The translations under genes and the position numbers were made by a program. From positions 5,146,001-5,210,000 of the forward strand of contig CM071591.1 of NCBI GenBank assembly GCA_036429605.1: 64,000 bases of DNA, read 5' to 3'. Below are positions 34,801 through 46,692 of this stretch, one piece after another. Numbering within the stretch: the first letter of the stretch is position 1; each line of letters begins with the position of its first letter. The notes under the pieces were generated by a model, which was given only the letters and a program-made list of their open reading frames with translations, searched no databases and was not told where the DNA came from. The DNA is from Cladobotryum mycophilum. Taxonomy: Eukaryota > Ascomycota > Sordariomycetes > Hypocreales > Hypocreaceae.

Positions 34801-37254
34801 ATCAGGCTGGGGAGGAATCTTTCTTGTCTGAAGCATCATCAGAGTTTTAATAAGCGCACATACCCCAGATGCCTTAAACGATTAGTAAGTATGGGCATCG
34901 TCAAGTTGCTGCTGGATAGACTTACTGATTCACCGTGGGCAATACTGGCTTTGACAGCGCCCACGACAAGTGGATTATCTGGGCCCCGGTTTTCTGCAAA
35001 GGTGGATAGAACAGATGACATCTCCAGCGAGTCCCCAGCTTGAGTGCCTGTCCCATGCATTTCCACATACGAAATGTCATTTGGGCTTGTATTGCTTCGC
35101 TCCAGGACATCATGATAGAGCTGTTGTTGAGCGGCAGCAGAAGGTCGTGTAATGGAGGGCGTATCGCTGCTGTAGTTGCGCCCGAATCCGCGAATGAGAC
35201 CGAGGATATTATCTTTTTCAGCAATAGCATCCTCGAGACGTTTGAGAACAACGACTCCAATTCCTTCTCCACGAGTGTAGCCGTCAGCGTTGTCCATGAA
35301 CGTTTGGCAGCCCCCATGGGTAGATAAGAAACCACCACGACTCAAGCCCGAGAAGGGCGCAGGAGAGGCCATTATAGATCCACCACCCGCCAGTGCCATG
35401 TCACATTTACGACTGAGCAGATCCGAGCAAGCTAGACTAACAGCTGAGATGCTCGACGCACAGGCTGTATCAACACTTGTATGACTTCCCCCCATTTGAA
35501 GTGATGATGCAATCTCCCTGGACCAAAGGCTCGGCAATTTCCTGGCATGTAGTAGATGTCGGCCCCCTCGTTAAAAACGATTTGGCGCCAGTCATCGGAC
35601 GTTTGACCAAAATATGAGGATATACGGTCCCGGTTTGTGGACGGTGTGCTATCGGGGGAGTATCCAGCCATTTCCAATGCCTCATGAGCTGTTGTTAGCA
35701 GAAGCCGTTGCTGAACGTCCGTTTGCATAGCCTCGCGGGGTGACATGTTAAAGAAGCGATTGTCGAACATGCCTGGCTTATCAATAAAAGCACCTGTCCG
35801 CGCCGAAGTCGAGTTTTTCATCTTTCCGGTAGCATCATACCATTTGTCCAAGTTGAATCGGCTTTCTAGAATCTACTCGGGATGTTAGTTCAAGACACGC
35901 AATGAAAGATATGACGAGCTGAGGCAAAGGTGGCACACCTCTTGGACGTATCTCTTCCCCTCCAAGAGGTTCTCCCAAAATTCGTTGACACTGCCACTGC
36001 CAGGAAATCTACCAGACATTCCAACGACTGCAATAAAATTTGAACCTTCTCTTTGAGTAAGTGTTCGTGGAACACCGGAATGACGTACGGCCGAATATTG
36101 CACGCCACAAGTTTCCATGATTCCAACAAACTCCGTTTCGTGGTCAGTGTATCCTGGAATAACGAGTCGAAGGCTCGACTCTCTAACGGCTTCAAGTGCC
36201 GCCTTCATAGCGCCAGCTACCTGTAAGGGCCTCCGTCCAATATCCGAAATGATCTCCGTCAAAAGCTCGCCCAGTGTACGCGAATCCCGGGATTTGCATG
36301 TATAAGGAGAAATAAGAGTAGCAGCAGGTAAAATATTGCGCGTCAAGTAAAGCGAGGAGCCAAGGACTGCCTTGATATCCAGCTCCGGAAGTGATTCCAT
36401 ATGCAAACCCATGTGGGCCCCATTCTTACTCGGCTTTGATGCATTACCCAATTCGTTTGACCATTCAACGAGTCCCTGCAGCGTCTTAGGAGGACCGAAA
36501 AGAGTCAACCAGCTTTCAGAAATACGGCCAATACAAACTTGTCGTGCACGAGGTATAAACTGAGGCGAGTGCTGTTAGTGAAACGTGATGAGATAATCAT
36601 ACTGTGAAAACCCGTGAAGGCGTACCTTTTTCTCATGAAACTCATCTAAAATATCTTGAACTTTGCCTTGTGGGATGCCTACTACTGTCTGCGACCAAGG
36701 CGCATGAGTTTTGTCAATCATGACTGAGCGTCGACTTAATTCTCGTGCTAGGCGAAAGATGATATGCGTTGCCTCGACTGCGAGCTCGACCAGTTCACTG
36801 GTATCTCGAGCGACAGCCGCAAAAGCAGCGGGCACCTCCCCGTGCAGAATCCCAGTATATAACTGGGGGTTCCATGCGATACGAGGATGGAAGGATCTTC
36901 TTCGCAATATCTTGAGAGTGAGTATTAGCAGATGATTTATAAACAAGCATGCGATTCAAAAGCATACAAAATCAGTTCCCCTAGTCGGACGATATTCATC
37001 AAGACTATCTCAATAATCTCGTTTGGCTTGTCCAATTGAGCGTTTTCTTCCGCCAACCGCACAATGGTATCGAAGCTACCGACATTGCAACGCTGCTCCG
37101 AATGCAAAGGTAATTGACCGACTTCCAATTGCACAGCATCGCATGCCCGGCGCAAAAACCGCGGAACCAGCCGGGAAGATTTTGCCTCACTGACCAGCTT
37201 CCGTATCGCTGGAAGATTCCCCGCCGTATCATCACCAAAAAGAAGGAAAGGCAT
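31829..37254 (-). CDS. Non-reducing polyketide synthase, SAT-KS-AT-PT-ACP, no TE; frame break in KS
   Basis: Builds an aromatic polyketide from acyl starter and malonyl units. Exons: 37254-36968, 36899-36626, 36559-35939, 35872-34926, 34872-34663 and 34606-31829. Domains: SAT (about residues 1-350), KS from about 362 (FIAVVGMSGRFPG; active-site DTACAS; HGTGTQAGD; KASIAH), AT (GHSLGE near 981, GFHS), product template with GHSLVDVDTCPSS near 1310 and FLLDAMTHLSGF near 1500, and one ACP with LGLDSL near 1665. About 1705 aa if intact. Exon 4 is one base short of a whole number of codons: the frame changes at the six-C run 35488-35493 just before the KS cysteine. There is no C-terminal TE, CYC or reductase; an adjacent gene supplies a separate ACP-TE. 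Product unknown. Confidence 0.9.
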
Positions 37255-38530
37255 GGTGTTGAGGGGAGCGTGATGAGATCAAGTTTGACTACGAATCAAA
37301 GATGCTAAGATGATATGTACAACACACTTCAAGGACTCAGTATTGCCTTATAATGTAGAACTGATGTGTTTTACAGGTAGACGTTTCAATCGCAGGCAGC
37401 GATGCGAAAATGGAAATGACCGAGCCGACTCCTCAAATGCATGTCTAGTGGATACCCTAGTTAATCTGGAGCCAAGTGCATGGTTTGTCCCACGGCGAGG
37501 TCTTCTGAATTACTGCATAAAGGCATTGGATCCTTCAAACCGCTGGATTGCTCAAATGATGGTGCAAGTATACGGCTTACCGTGGGGATCAGGCCCCTTG
37601 GATTCGATCTTACTGACGGGGTTTTCGCTTGTTCCTAGGCGTAGCATATTCCTACCCTATAGCCTTTTGGGGAATCGCAAAACACAATGTCAAAACAAAG
37701 ACAGCCTTCATCATAGACATATCTACGCGTTCGTTACCTTGGGCTTTGGTGAGATGTTTTTTTTGGATCGCTTTCGTTCATCTCTATTTTACATCAAAAT
37801 AGTACAACATCTGCTTTAATAAGCTGTCTGTGAACCGGCCGCTCAATAATAGCAAGGCCTCAAGTCCTTCGTGACAATTCACTGTGTCCACTCCTCTATT
37901 TGGTCTAGACCTATCTTGGTAGATGAGTTTATCCACAATTACTAGAATGCGAATGATTTTACTTATTGAAAAATGGTTCTTCTTGGAAAAGAAATAGGCA
38001 GTATGTTTGGATAGCCTCAAGACAATAAACAGGTGATACGGTATTCGATGGAGGGAGGGTTTGAATCCTTCGATACAGCGATACAGCAGACTGCCAATTT
38101 GGGAACTGTTCTACCATTTGTAGAAATCGGGGTCAGACACTTGGACCTTAGTCTAACAGGCGGGCTCGGGCCGTGGCGCCAACGTCACGATGAGCAGGTG
38201 TCAAGAAGTGCTCTTGCATCGAATTCGGGCTTTCTTAATTAGGCATTACGTGGCGACGAACGGACTACTCACGTAGCTTGATCCTACTCAAGGCCATGGA
38301 TTTAGTCGACGCAAAGGAATTCCTATGGATTGTTGAATACTAAAAACTATTGTGGAGCGCGGGGTAATCAGGAAATGCCCCAGGGCCTTCGAGTCGCCAC
38401 GGCTCAGCCTTGAGATCGGCTGACATCACGATCGATGGAGGCTCCCTTGATTTGGGACAATATTGGCAATGGGATATAGCAATTCGATAAGTGATCAACA
38501 TATGGTGATTTAGTTTACTTAGTCTTTCAT
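37255..38530. other. Intergenic region between PKS and ACP-TE genes
   Basis: About 1.3 kb holding the PKS promoter and the 3' flank of the ACP-TE gene. A 169-codon plus-strand frame at 37310-37819 has no motif and looks like chance. Confidence 0.6.
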
Positions 38531-39696
38531 CTATCCCCGCGTATTTTCCACCCGATTCCAGTTCGATCCTCCTAATCCCAGCACAGCACTTCTGACGAGG
38601 TCGCTCAGCTCTGATACCTGTAGTGCACGTCAGAAATATCCACAGAAGATTGCATGGTGAGACTTACATGCGGCTTTGTGACCATGGAAAAGTGTGTCCC
38701 CGAGGTTGTTCCAATGAGAAACTCACTGCTGGGCAACAGCTGATCCCAACCATGAGGGCCTACATCAGTCTTCTCATGCAAGATAAACTTGGACACTTTC
38801 ACGCTCAAGTCGAGGCCTGAGCTTGCCAAGGTTTTCTCATCTTGAACGCCGTCGCGACCCCAGATGATGTACGTCTCCATTTCGTCGGCATATTCTATGG
38901 GCAAGGGCTTGTACGCATCTATCGCAGCGAGGGTGTGCCGAAAGTGTTCGACCAGCCATTGCGGCGGCTTCTGGGTCGCCCATTTGCCCATGAGGTTATT
39001 TGCTGCGGCGTATTCTATGACTTCCATTGGGACGGACTCAAAGACGGCTCGGCATGGCGAGTCAATTAGGATCAGCTTTTCCACCTCCTCTCCGTCGCGG
39101 AGAATGCGCTTGGCGACTTCATAGGCATAAAAGCCTCCGGCAGACCATCCACCAAGAATGTAGGGTCCCTCGGGCTGGCGGCGATAAATCTCCTTGACCC
39201 ACGTCGCTGCCAGGCTCTCGATGGAGCTTTGATACTGTGTTGGGTTGCGAAGGTGCGGGCTGTTTAGTCCTATGACACAGACGGATGGGTGGATTGATGA
39301 GAGGTGTGAGTATGACAACGCAGACCCGCTGCCATCTGGTAAAAGAAAGATGTTGCGACTGCTTGTAGCTGGATTATTTTGCAATAGCATAGAGAGCGGT
39401 GTTGCGGCTGCCGCCGAGCTCGGTTTCGCAGCCACTGGTGATGGCCCTGGCCCCGCTGCGATGGCAAGTTTTTCATAGTATCGGCGCAAAGCACCAATGT
39501 TTTGATGCTCGCGGAAGATATCTCGTGGAAGAGGCTCGCCCAGGGGATCTCTCAGAACTGTGAGCAGATGGGAAGCCATCATGCTGTTAATCCCGAGTGA
39601 AACAAAGTCATCGCTGTCCTCGATTTCTTGGGGGTCAATCCTCAGCTCATCTGTGAGGATTGCAATGACCTTGCTCCATGCTGCTGTGTTCGCCAT
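38531..39696 (-). CDS. Stand-alone ACP-thioesterase didomain protein
   Basis: Two exons, 39696-38668 and 38617-38531 (donor GTAAGT), 371 aa from ATG 39696 (MANTAAWSKV). Residues 1-75 are an acyl carrier protein with the phosphopantetheine serine in LGINSMMA (the usual D before S is N). After an Ala/Pro-rich linker, residues 120-350 form an alpha/beta-hydrolase thioesterase with the nucleophile in GGWSAGG, an IDSPC segment and the catalytic His in GTHFSMV. The two domains are exactly the module normally fused to the C-terminus of non-reducing PKSs. It lies 1.3 kb upstream of a PKS that lacks a TE, on the same strand, so it probably acts in trans to release or cyclise that product. Confidence 0.88.
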
Positions 39697-40086
39697 AGTG
39701 CGGAGTATTGCGGCTTTTTGTAGCAACGATTGATGTGGTGAAAGTCCTTTGTGCTTACGGTGCCCGACTGGAAATAGTGTATTCGGACAGGAGTTGAGTA
39801 AAGAAAAAAGATTGGTTTGGAGGTTAGAAATCTAATCAAAGGCAATTAATGATCCATATTTTCACTGGCATCTACCACCAGTATGGGGTACAGATCGCTG
39901 GTAATCCTTCTATACCGCGATTCGGCCCACTCTTCTTTTGGTATGGCCTGTGATCCTCCGTGGTCCTCTGTAATCTGCTTCTGTCGCATGTTGCCGTTTA
40001 GCCAGCGAGTATTCCAGGCTGCCCACCTACATTAGTCCCTTAATGGAGGCAATCCTGCGAAACTGCCCAGCCAATACCATCCAAGA

Positions 40087-41729
40087 TTAATTGATGGCAT
40101 CTGCAGCTATTTCGGCGAGTGCGCTGAGTGCTGTGCCGTCCCAGTAACCGCCACCTAGGCTGTTCACTTCATAAAGTAGCAGCCCTGCCCTGGCTGCTAC
40201 GGCCTGGTCGCCAGATTGAACCGCCACATAATAGAGTAGACCAACGATATCTGCATCAGACGCAAAGCCAAGCATACCGAGCAGCTTCGGAACCGGTGTG
40301 TGCAAAGCATGCTGGTGGGCTAGGTTAATAACATGCTGGAGCTCGTGGCGCAAGTCGTCTTTAATGGAAAATGTTGGAATGATGAGTCCCAGAGCCTCAG
40401 ACTTGATCTTTTCCATCTTGTGTAGAAGGATTCTCGCGCAGCATATGTGCAAGAGGTCAAGCTGTAAAGAAAAGAAATCGTCACTACCTGGCCGTGGTGC
40501 ACTGGGGGTGTCTTTCAGCAGGTCGAATAGAGTCACAATATTGTCAGTTCTTGTCGTTAGGACTCGCTGGTGCATGTGCTCAACGGGCTGTGACCAAAAT
40601 GCGACATCGCCTATATGAGAGGATATCTCATGCAGACGGCCAACAACATCTCGAAAGTAGTTGGTAGCGTGAACATGGGCCTCCGATAGAGAGGGTGTGG
40701 CAACCAGATCATGGCCACTGTAGAATCGGCGTATATGGTAAGCTCTCAGAGCAATGACGGGCTCAAAGCCTGGGTCGAAGAAACAGCCGAATATTTCGAG
40801 TTTTCCGAATATATGAATCACATCCTCCAACGCCGTTTTAGATCCAGATCCCATTCGCTCTGGATCTGCCGATAGATCATTGAGGAAACCGAACGAGGAG
40901 TCTGGTAAGCCGTTGATAATATTGAGACCATTGACTAGATGCGTGCGCGCCTCGCTGCGATTCCCTCGCATAGTCTCGAGAAAGAGGAAAGAGAGGCAGC
41001 ACACGAGCACCAGGAGTCGTGTGTCTTGAAGGGGTAGTCGGCTAGCGTTTTTCTGCAGGTTGGATAGCGATCGGGTATACTGCTCGACAGTGAAATGCTC
41101 CAGTTTTTCCATCGGAGATCCGGCAGCGACGGCCACCCTGGGAACCTGCAGGTACTCATAGGCAGCGCCAAGCGCAACGATGGCATGCTTGACGGCGTCT
41201 TCTTGATGGCTTATCTGTGGACACATTCGAGCAAAGAAGGGAACAAACGCACAGCCCTGAGTGGGCAGACCGTTTTCCTCCACGGCGATCCGAAAGGCGT
41301 GGAAGCATCGACGTTCCCTATCTGTCCCGTTGATATCCGGTATGATCGTCCTTAGACCTAGTAATTTCAGGCCAATCTTGGGTCTGGTCCATTGAATGGT
41401 TAGAGCCCGAGCTACATCTTGGCTATTTGTGCCCTCGCAATCGTAACCGTCGCATATGTATCCCCCGGAGACACATCTCAAGCATTTCGGTTTCTCCTCT
41501 CCACACTTAGTCCGGCGTTTTCTGTAGAGAGGCAAATGTTCAGACCAGGGACAGATACAGGGCTGTGGTACTCCATAAACTCACTTGCTAAATACTCATG
41601 GTCAGTGATTTTCGTCCACAAGGTCAAGATTGGCACAGTGACCTACCATGTTTTACAGCCCGTTCGCACCTTGGGCTTGCTTGCTCTAGATTGCCGGGGT
41701 TCCACGCGTGACTTGCCTTGCCCCCGCAT
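40087..41729 (-). CDS. Zn2Cys6 transcription factor of the polyketide cluster, probable frame fault in the zinc cluster
   Basis: The main exon 41521-40087 encodes the second half of the zinc cluster (KRRTKCGEEKPKCLRCVSGGYIC) and the fungal transcription-factor domain (about 480 aa; LLVLVCCLSFLFLETMRG, ILLHKMEKIKSEALGLI). Exon 1 starts at ATG 41729 (MRGQGKSRVE) and carries the first cysteine in KVRTGCKT near 41650. Joining to the next CX6C spacing works only if one base is removed at 41646-41647 (CC on the plus strand). As written, exon 1 runs into a TAG, or the splice creates TGA. So either the gene is damaged in its DNA-binding domain or one base is wrong. It is divergent from the glycosyltransferase and is a likely regulator of the PKS cluster. 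Confidence 0.75.
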
Positions 41730-42185
41730 AGTTTCTCGTACTGTTGTTCTCGGTTAGTGTTCGTATTTTCCAAGTTGGCCTTTCAGTCTTGCTGCTCTTG
41801 GCTTCCAAATCTTGGACCAACTGGAGGAAGGGATTTTCGTTGTATACGATGGCAATGCGTTGAGTCGTCGATGAAAGAGCGGCACTTGAAGCTTCCCTTG
41901 CAGGAAATTTAAAGAGGCCGGGAGCTTACATCGATTTGGCTGCATATACGATACGACAGATCTGATTCGCTGGCTGGGTGAATAAGTGCAGGGTCTATCC
42001 CGGTCAATAGCATGCGTCTTAACCGAAAGGACGTCAGCGCCCTGTACTTACAGCTTGTGCCCATTTAGACCATAAGTCATTGTTCCAAGGTTTTAGTTGA
42101 CCTTGAACAGGAGCTCCCCTCGAATCTTGATCTCCTTTACAACCAGCCCAACTCGACTGCTTTCTTAGCTCTGGCCCTGAGCAAG
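41730..42185. promoter_or_regulatory. Divergent promoter between regulator and glycosyltransferase
   Basis: About 455 bp shared by the two divergent genes of the polyketide cluster. No coding signal and no recognised motif. Confidence 0.5.
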
Positions 42186-43785
42186 ATGCCAAAAAAGTCA
42201 GTTGTTTTCATCACAACATCAGCGAATGGCCAGGCGAATGTGCACATTGCTGCCGCGTCTTCCATCATCCTGAAAGAACGAGACATTGATGTTCATTTCA
42301 TTTCCTTCCCCTCAATTCAACCAGATGTCCAAGCCACAACGCGCCTCGTCACAAAATTATCTCCGCGGACGAAAACGATACAATTCCACTCCCTTCCCGG
42401 CCTTTCTCACACAGAGGCAATCATTCGAGCGTTTCCGAGGCAATCCCAAATTTGCCATGGATGGGGGTTTAGAGAGGCGGCTCGTTGGTACAAGCTGCTT
42501 CCAGACTTGATCTTACCTTGGAGTGTGGAGGAGTATATCTTACAGTTCAAAACCATAGTAATGGAGATAGAGGCCATTATTGCTACATCGAATGGTAAAG
42601 AGAATGTCGTCTGCGTTGTCGATAGTCTCTTCGCTGCAGGTATTGACGCCGTCAAGCATCTTGGGACACCCATGTGTCTTCTTAGCCCAAACACCCTCAA
42701 AGAACTGGCTCTGGATAAGCAGCCAAATGCTGCCGCTTTATGGAGGTACCCGGTGTAAGTGATTAAGACCTGTCTCAATGGGCTATCGCTAAATCCAGCA
42801 GAGTCGGCTCCGGTTATCCATTCCCATTACCTTGGTATTTGGTCCCATTCAACTTTCTCTTGATCATATGGTTGGTCTACCAGATTTCTACTTCCAAGGC
42901 AGTAAAGGAGAAAGGTGCTGCTCTGGGACAGCATCGACCACCGTTGCTTGAAAACTTTATGAACGCCTTTTCGATTGACATACCGACATTATGTCAGAGC
43001 CTGCCGGAGACTGATTTCCCATACGCATTCACCCCTACCAACGTCACTTTCTGTGGCCCCATTCTGCGGCCTTCTGAGACCTTATCGGATTGCGACATGG
43101 ATCTGAAATCTTGGCTTGATGGGAAGAGAACTGTGCTGATCAACCTAGGCGGTGTGGTCGCTTTTACTCACAGGAACGGTAGCGAGATAGCAGAGGCGAT
43201 CAAGATTTTGCTGAGGCACAGCTCCAACGTACAGGTGTTGTGGAAGGTGAAATATGGCTCCTATATCTCGCAAGCCGAGACATTTTACCCCCAAAAAACT
43301 CTGGCTGCCGAACTGGAAGCCGGCTCCGTGAGAATCGTTGACTGGATCCCCATCGAACCTAGTGCATTAATGAGAGAGGCCAACATTGTGGCTGCTGTGA
43401 ACCACGGAGGGGCTTCGAGTTGGAATGAGGCGATTGCGTGAGTATATTTTAAGTTCTACTGCCGCTCTTGCCATTGTCTCTATTCTGTTATACGTTTCGC
43501 TGACCGCACTCCAGCTCAGGAATACCACAGGTTAATCTCCCCCTCTGGGCCGATACGTACGATTTTGCGAGACGGTCGGAAATGCTGGGAGTGGGAATAT
43601 GGGGCTCCAAGACATCGGCTCCAGGGTACGACGCCAAAGAATTGGGACAGGCCCTGATTGATGTGGTCGAGGGAGAAACAGCTGCCCTCCTGACAGCCAA
43701 GGCTCGTCAATTTATGGCATTGATTAGTTCCAAGGGAGAGGGCCGTGATATAGCTGCCACGAGAATACTAGAGTTACTGGATTGA
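42186..43785 (+). CDS. UDP-glycosyltransferase
   Basis: Transfers a sugar from a UDP-sugar to an acceptor, here probably the polyketide. Three exons, 42186-42754, 42802-43437 and 43515-43785, all phases consistent, 491 aa. ATG 42186 begins MPKKSVVFITTSANGQANVH, the acceptor-binding N-terminal Rossmann fold. The C-terminal half has the sugar-nucleotide signature region: VLINLGGVV, VLWKVKYGS, VRIVDWIPIEPSALM, then NHGGASSWNEAIASGIPQVN with the conserved HGG and LPLWADTYDFA. The frame is intact. It is next to the PKS-cluster regulator, so it is likely a tailoring enzyme; the acceptor is inferred from context only. Confidence 0.88.
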
Positions 43786-43989
43786 TTTGCGCATTCATGC
43801 TATGTAGCGTTTTTAACTGTTGAGTGGATTGTTCATTTTCTGTCAGTAAGAAAATGGATGATATGGTCAAATTTAAAGAGAGTGCTAGTCCCAATAGACA
43901 CGGTAACTTATGCATAAGATGCTGCCAAATACTTTGCCATTCTATAGGAGACCAAGACAACAATTGGTGTAGTAAAGGCGCTTTCACTA

Positions 43990-46534
43990 TTAAACAAAGG
44001 CAGCCTCCAAGACATTATATACTCCCTCAACCATTCTCCATTCTAATTTCCCCGATTTTAAAGGAATTCGTAGTTGGGCGTGTGAATTACCATTCTTGAT
44101 AAAGGGTTGAGCAAGTCTATCAATATTTTGACACATCAATCGCTCCTTGTCTGTTCCAACTTCGCGATGCTCTGCAACGCTCGATTCGGTCCCTCTCCGG
44201 CAATCTAAACAGACAAGGGCATGTCCTAGTGGCGTCTCTACCTTGAGCATACTAAGACCACTCAGCAACAGAGTCTTGTTTGTTACCGGAACATCTATTG
44301 AGAATCCTCCTGAGCTGTCAGATATCTTGTTCAGAAACACGGCGTTGTAAGGCCCCCCGTTTTTAGAACCGACTCGTTTTCGTTGTATAAAAGCTTTGCA
44401 ATGATGACTTGATCATGTATGCCACTCACTGCATGGAGCTCGGACACTGAGCGACACTTGACGCATCCACTTAGAAAGTCGCTCCACGCCCAGCTCTCGA
44501 CCATGACGGCTTTGCAGATAAGTACCGTGAAAGTGGTAAGAGCCTAAGAGAAGGAGGTAAAAGTGAATGGATCGACTCCCCTAAGTCGTTCGTGTACCGT
44601 CAATCCAATAGCAAGCCCACCCACGACCAGAATTCCGGCGCAGAGCATAACGAGCCAGACGTACAACCCACAGTTTACCACGACAGCGTTCTCAGTATAA
44701 ACCTACGAATCCATCAGCTCGTTGATTTCGGTGAGTTTTTTGACTCGCTTGGGGTCATCCATAGTGGCGTCTCCCGCGTGCAGTAAACTCGTACGGGAAA
44801 ATAAACCCGCGTTTACGGCTTCCGACAGCTGTAAGACATCGCTGGGTGGACACAGCTTTCTTGCCTCTTCGAAATCGGTGGTATATAGGCGTACAAAAGC
44901 TTTAAAGGGCCGTTCTGGGAATGGTCGAATAATGTTCTCAAAGTCTGCTGTGAGATAAAACATGTCGAGGAAACGTTTGTAGCGACCAGAGACTACCGGC
45001 GTTGCTAATGCAAGAAGTACCAGAATTGTCGTGATGTCGTTCATACTTCGGAGCTGGCAAGAGCGTGGATGCGGAATCTTTGTATTAACAGCCCTAGACT
45101 CGAAGTCATCGGACTCTGTGTCTGAATACTTCCATTCCAGAACTGTTCTTGTCTTCTCACTGTTCATTGACTGTAAGTCATTAGGGGGCGGGGAGTTTTG
45201 TATGAGATACTTAATAGATGAATCAAGCATTTTGGAAGCCGGGTGGGCGAAATTCAGCTGATCCAAATCCGAGGTACTGGTGAACTCGAAATCGCGATCT
45301 TGAAAAAGCAATGTCTAAAGGAAATACCGTAAGCTATCAAATAAAATTGTTTGAGAAAGAGAGTTCAAGTCTCACCTGGAAATCATGAAACCCTGTTTCC
45401 ATCACGACTCCACAAATCTCGTATTCTGTTATACCAAATCCACGATGCCTGGTATTTGGAAAGAGAGATGCAATTATGTAGTCTAGAACTTGCATAAACC
45501 CTGCACGAATCTTCTGCTGGTTGACGCGATACTCGGTGCTTCTGACGTATGTCGCCTGCTCCGGGTCAGCGCTGAGGCTGCCTGCAAACCTCTGGAAGAC
45601 CGTATTCGGATCTAATTCCTCGGTAGTTTTGTTGTCCGAGGCAGTTCCGTATGTTTCTCGAGACGATGCCAGTGCCATCTCTCCATTGTGAAGTGCAATG
45701 CTAGCATACTCATCAACATCGTTGAGCAGGAATTTGGCCTTGGCAGTGAACTTCGCCAACGCGCCGAGCTGACTGTTTCGCCAACTGTCCCCGCTAGCAA
45801 TCTGTGACATGAATCTCGCCAAGGTATCTGAGATGAAGTCTAGCAACGCAGCGGCATCTTTGGCAACGTTTTTTCTTGCCTCGTGGTTGGCTTCTCCAGT
45901 CTCCGAGTCGACTTGCATCTTATATAACGTCGTGCGGGATGGCTGAAGCTGATACAGTGACCTTTGATATTGCTCTGGCGTAAGACCTAGCGGTGCATAC
46001 ACCAAACTTATACCATCGTTGTCCACATTGCAAATTCTCTTAACTCTGGAAATCATTATTGTGAGGACGTTTAGTGCATGGTATCCTCTCCTATTGCCGC
46101 TGCCAAGGTGCTGACCGCGAGTGAAAACCAGAGGTGAGTCGGGATTCTCAACAGTTGCAGCGAGTCGTTGGAGCTCTTTCCGGACCATAGCTTTCTCCTG
46201 ACTTCCCTCGACAAAGTATAGGGAGAGACTGTCGTAATCCAAGTCCTCCTCAGTTACAATGTCCGTATCTGGTGGATAGACGGTTTTCATAGCATCATCA
46301 ATATTAACGCGAACGCTTTCAACTGCGCTGGCTGCCTGCTTCTTATAGCCAGTGGTGCGACTTGTGGTTTTCTGGCTCACTTTGCGGCCGTTTAACCACT
46401 TTCGAATAAACGATGCACCCCCTGTGCTAGTAGAAGGGATGGTGTTTTCTACGTTGCAAAAGGTCGCTACCCCCGCTTGAAGCAGGCGGCCCCCCGACAA
46501 CAGCGGCAGTTAACGTATTCCTAGTCGGCGACAT
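43990..46534 (-). pseudogene. Disrupted gene for a large membrane protein (module gene a)
   Basis: One long coding path runs from ATG 46534 (MSPTRNTLTAAVVGG) to a stop at 43990. Exon 1 ends at 45376 (donor GTGAGA) and exon 2 starts at 45314. Interruptions: a six-C run at 46490-46495 where the frame must shift to reach RLLQAGVATFCNVENTI; TAG at 44703-44705; TAG at 44544-44546 (preceded by a pyrimidine tract, so it could instead be the end of a 54-bp intron); and a T5/C6 run at 44353-44364 where the frame shifts again to reach NAVFLNKISDSSGGFSIDV. There is a hydrophobic helix pair around LVMLCAGILVVGGLAIGL and another at ITTILVLLALATPVV. No family recognised. Total about 800 aa. It is divergent from the AAA+ gene, with 158 bp between starts. 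Confidence 0.55.
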
Positions 46535-46692
46535 TAGTTTTCCACGACTTGCCACAAGGGAAATAAGAGTTGATTGACATAATGAAGGAGGAAGGGAGCG
46601 ATAACATCCTTATATTACTACAAGCCGCCACAAATAGAGACCCACTGGCTGTTACTTTGATTCGTCCATGACTGGCCACCCGATAGCCAACG

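Noticed and set aside
37310..37819. 169-codon plus-strand open frame next to the PKS start
   Set aside because: No domain, signal peptide or helix pattern; lies in the PKS promoter and looks like chance.
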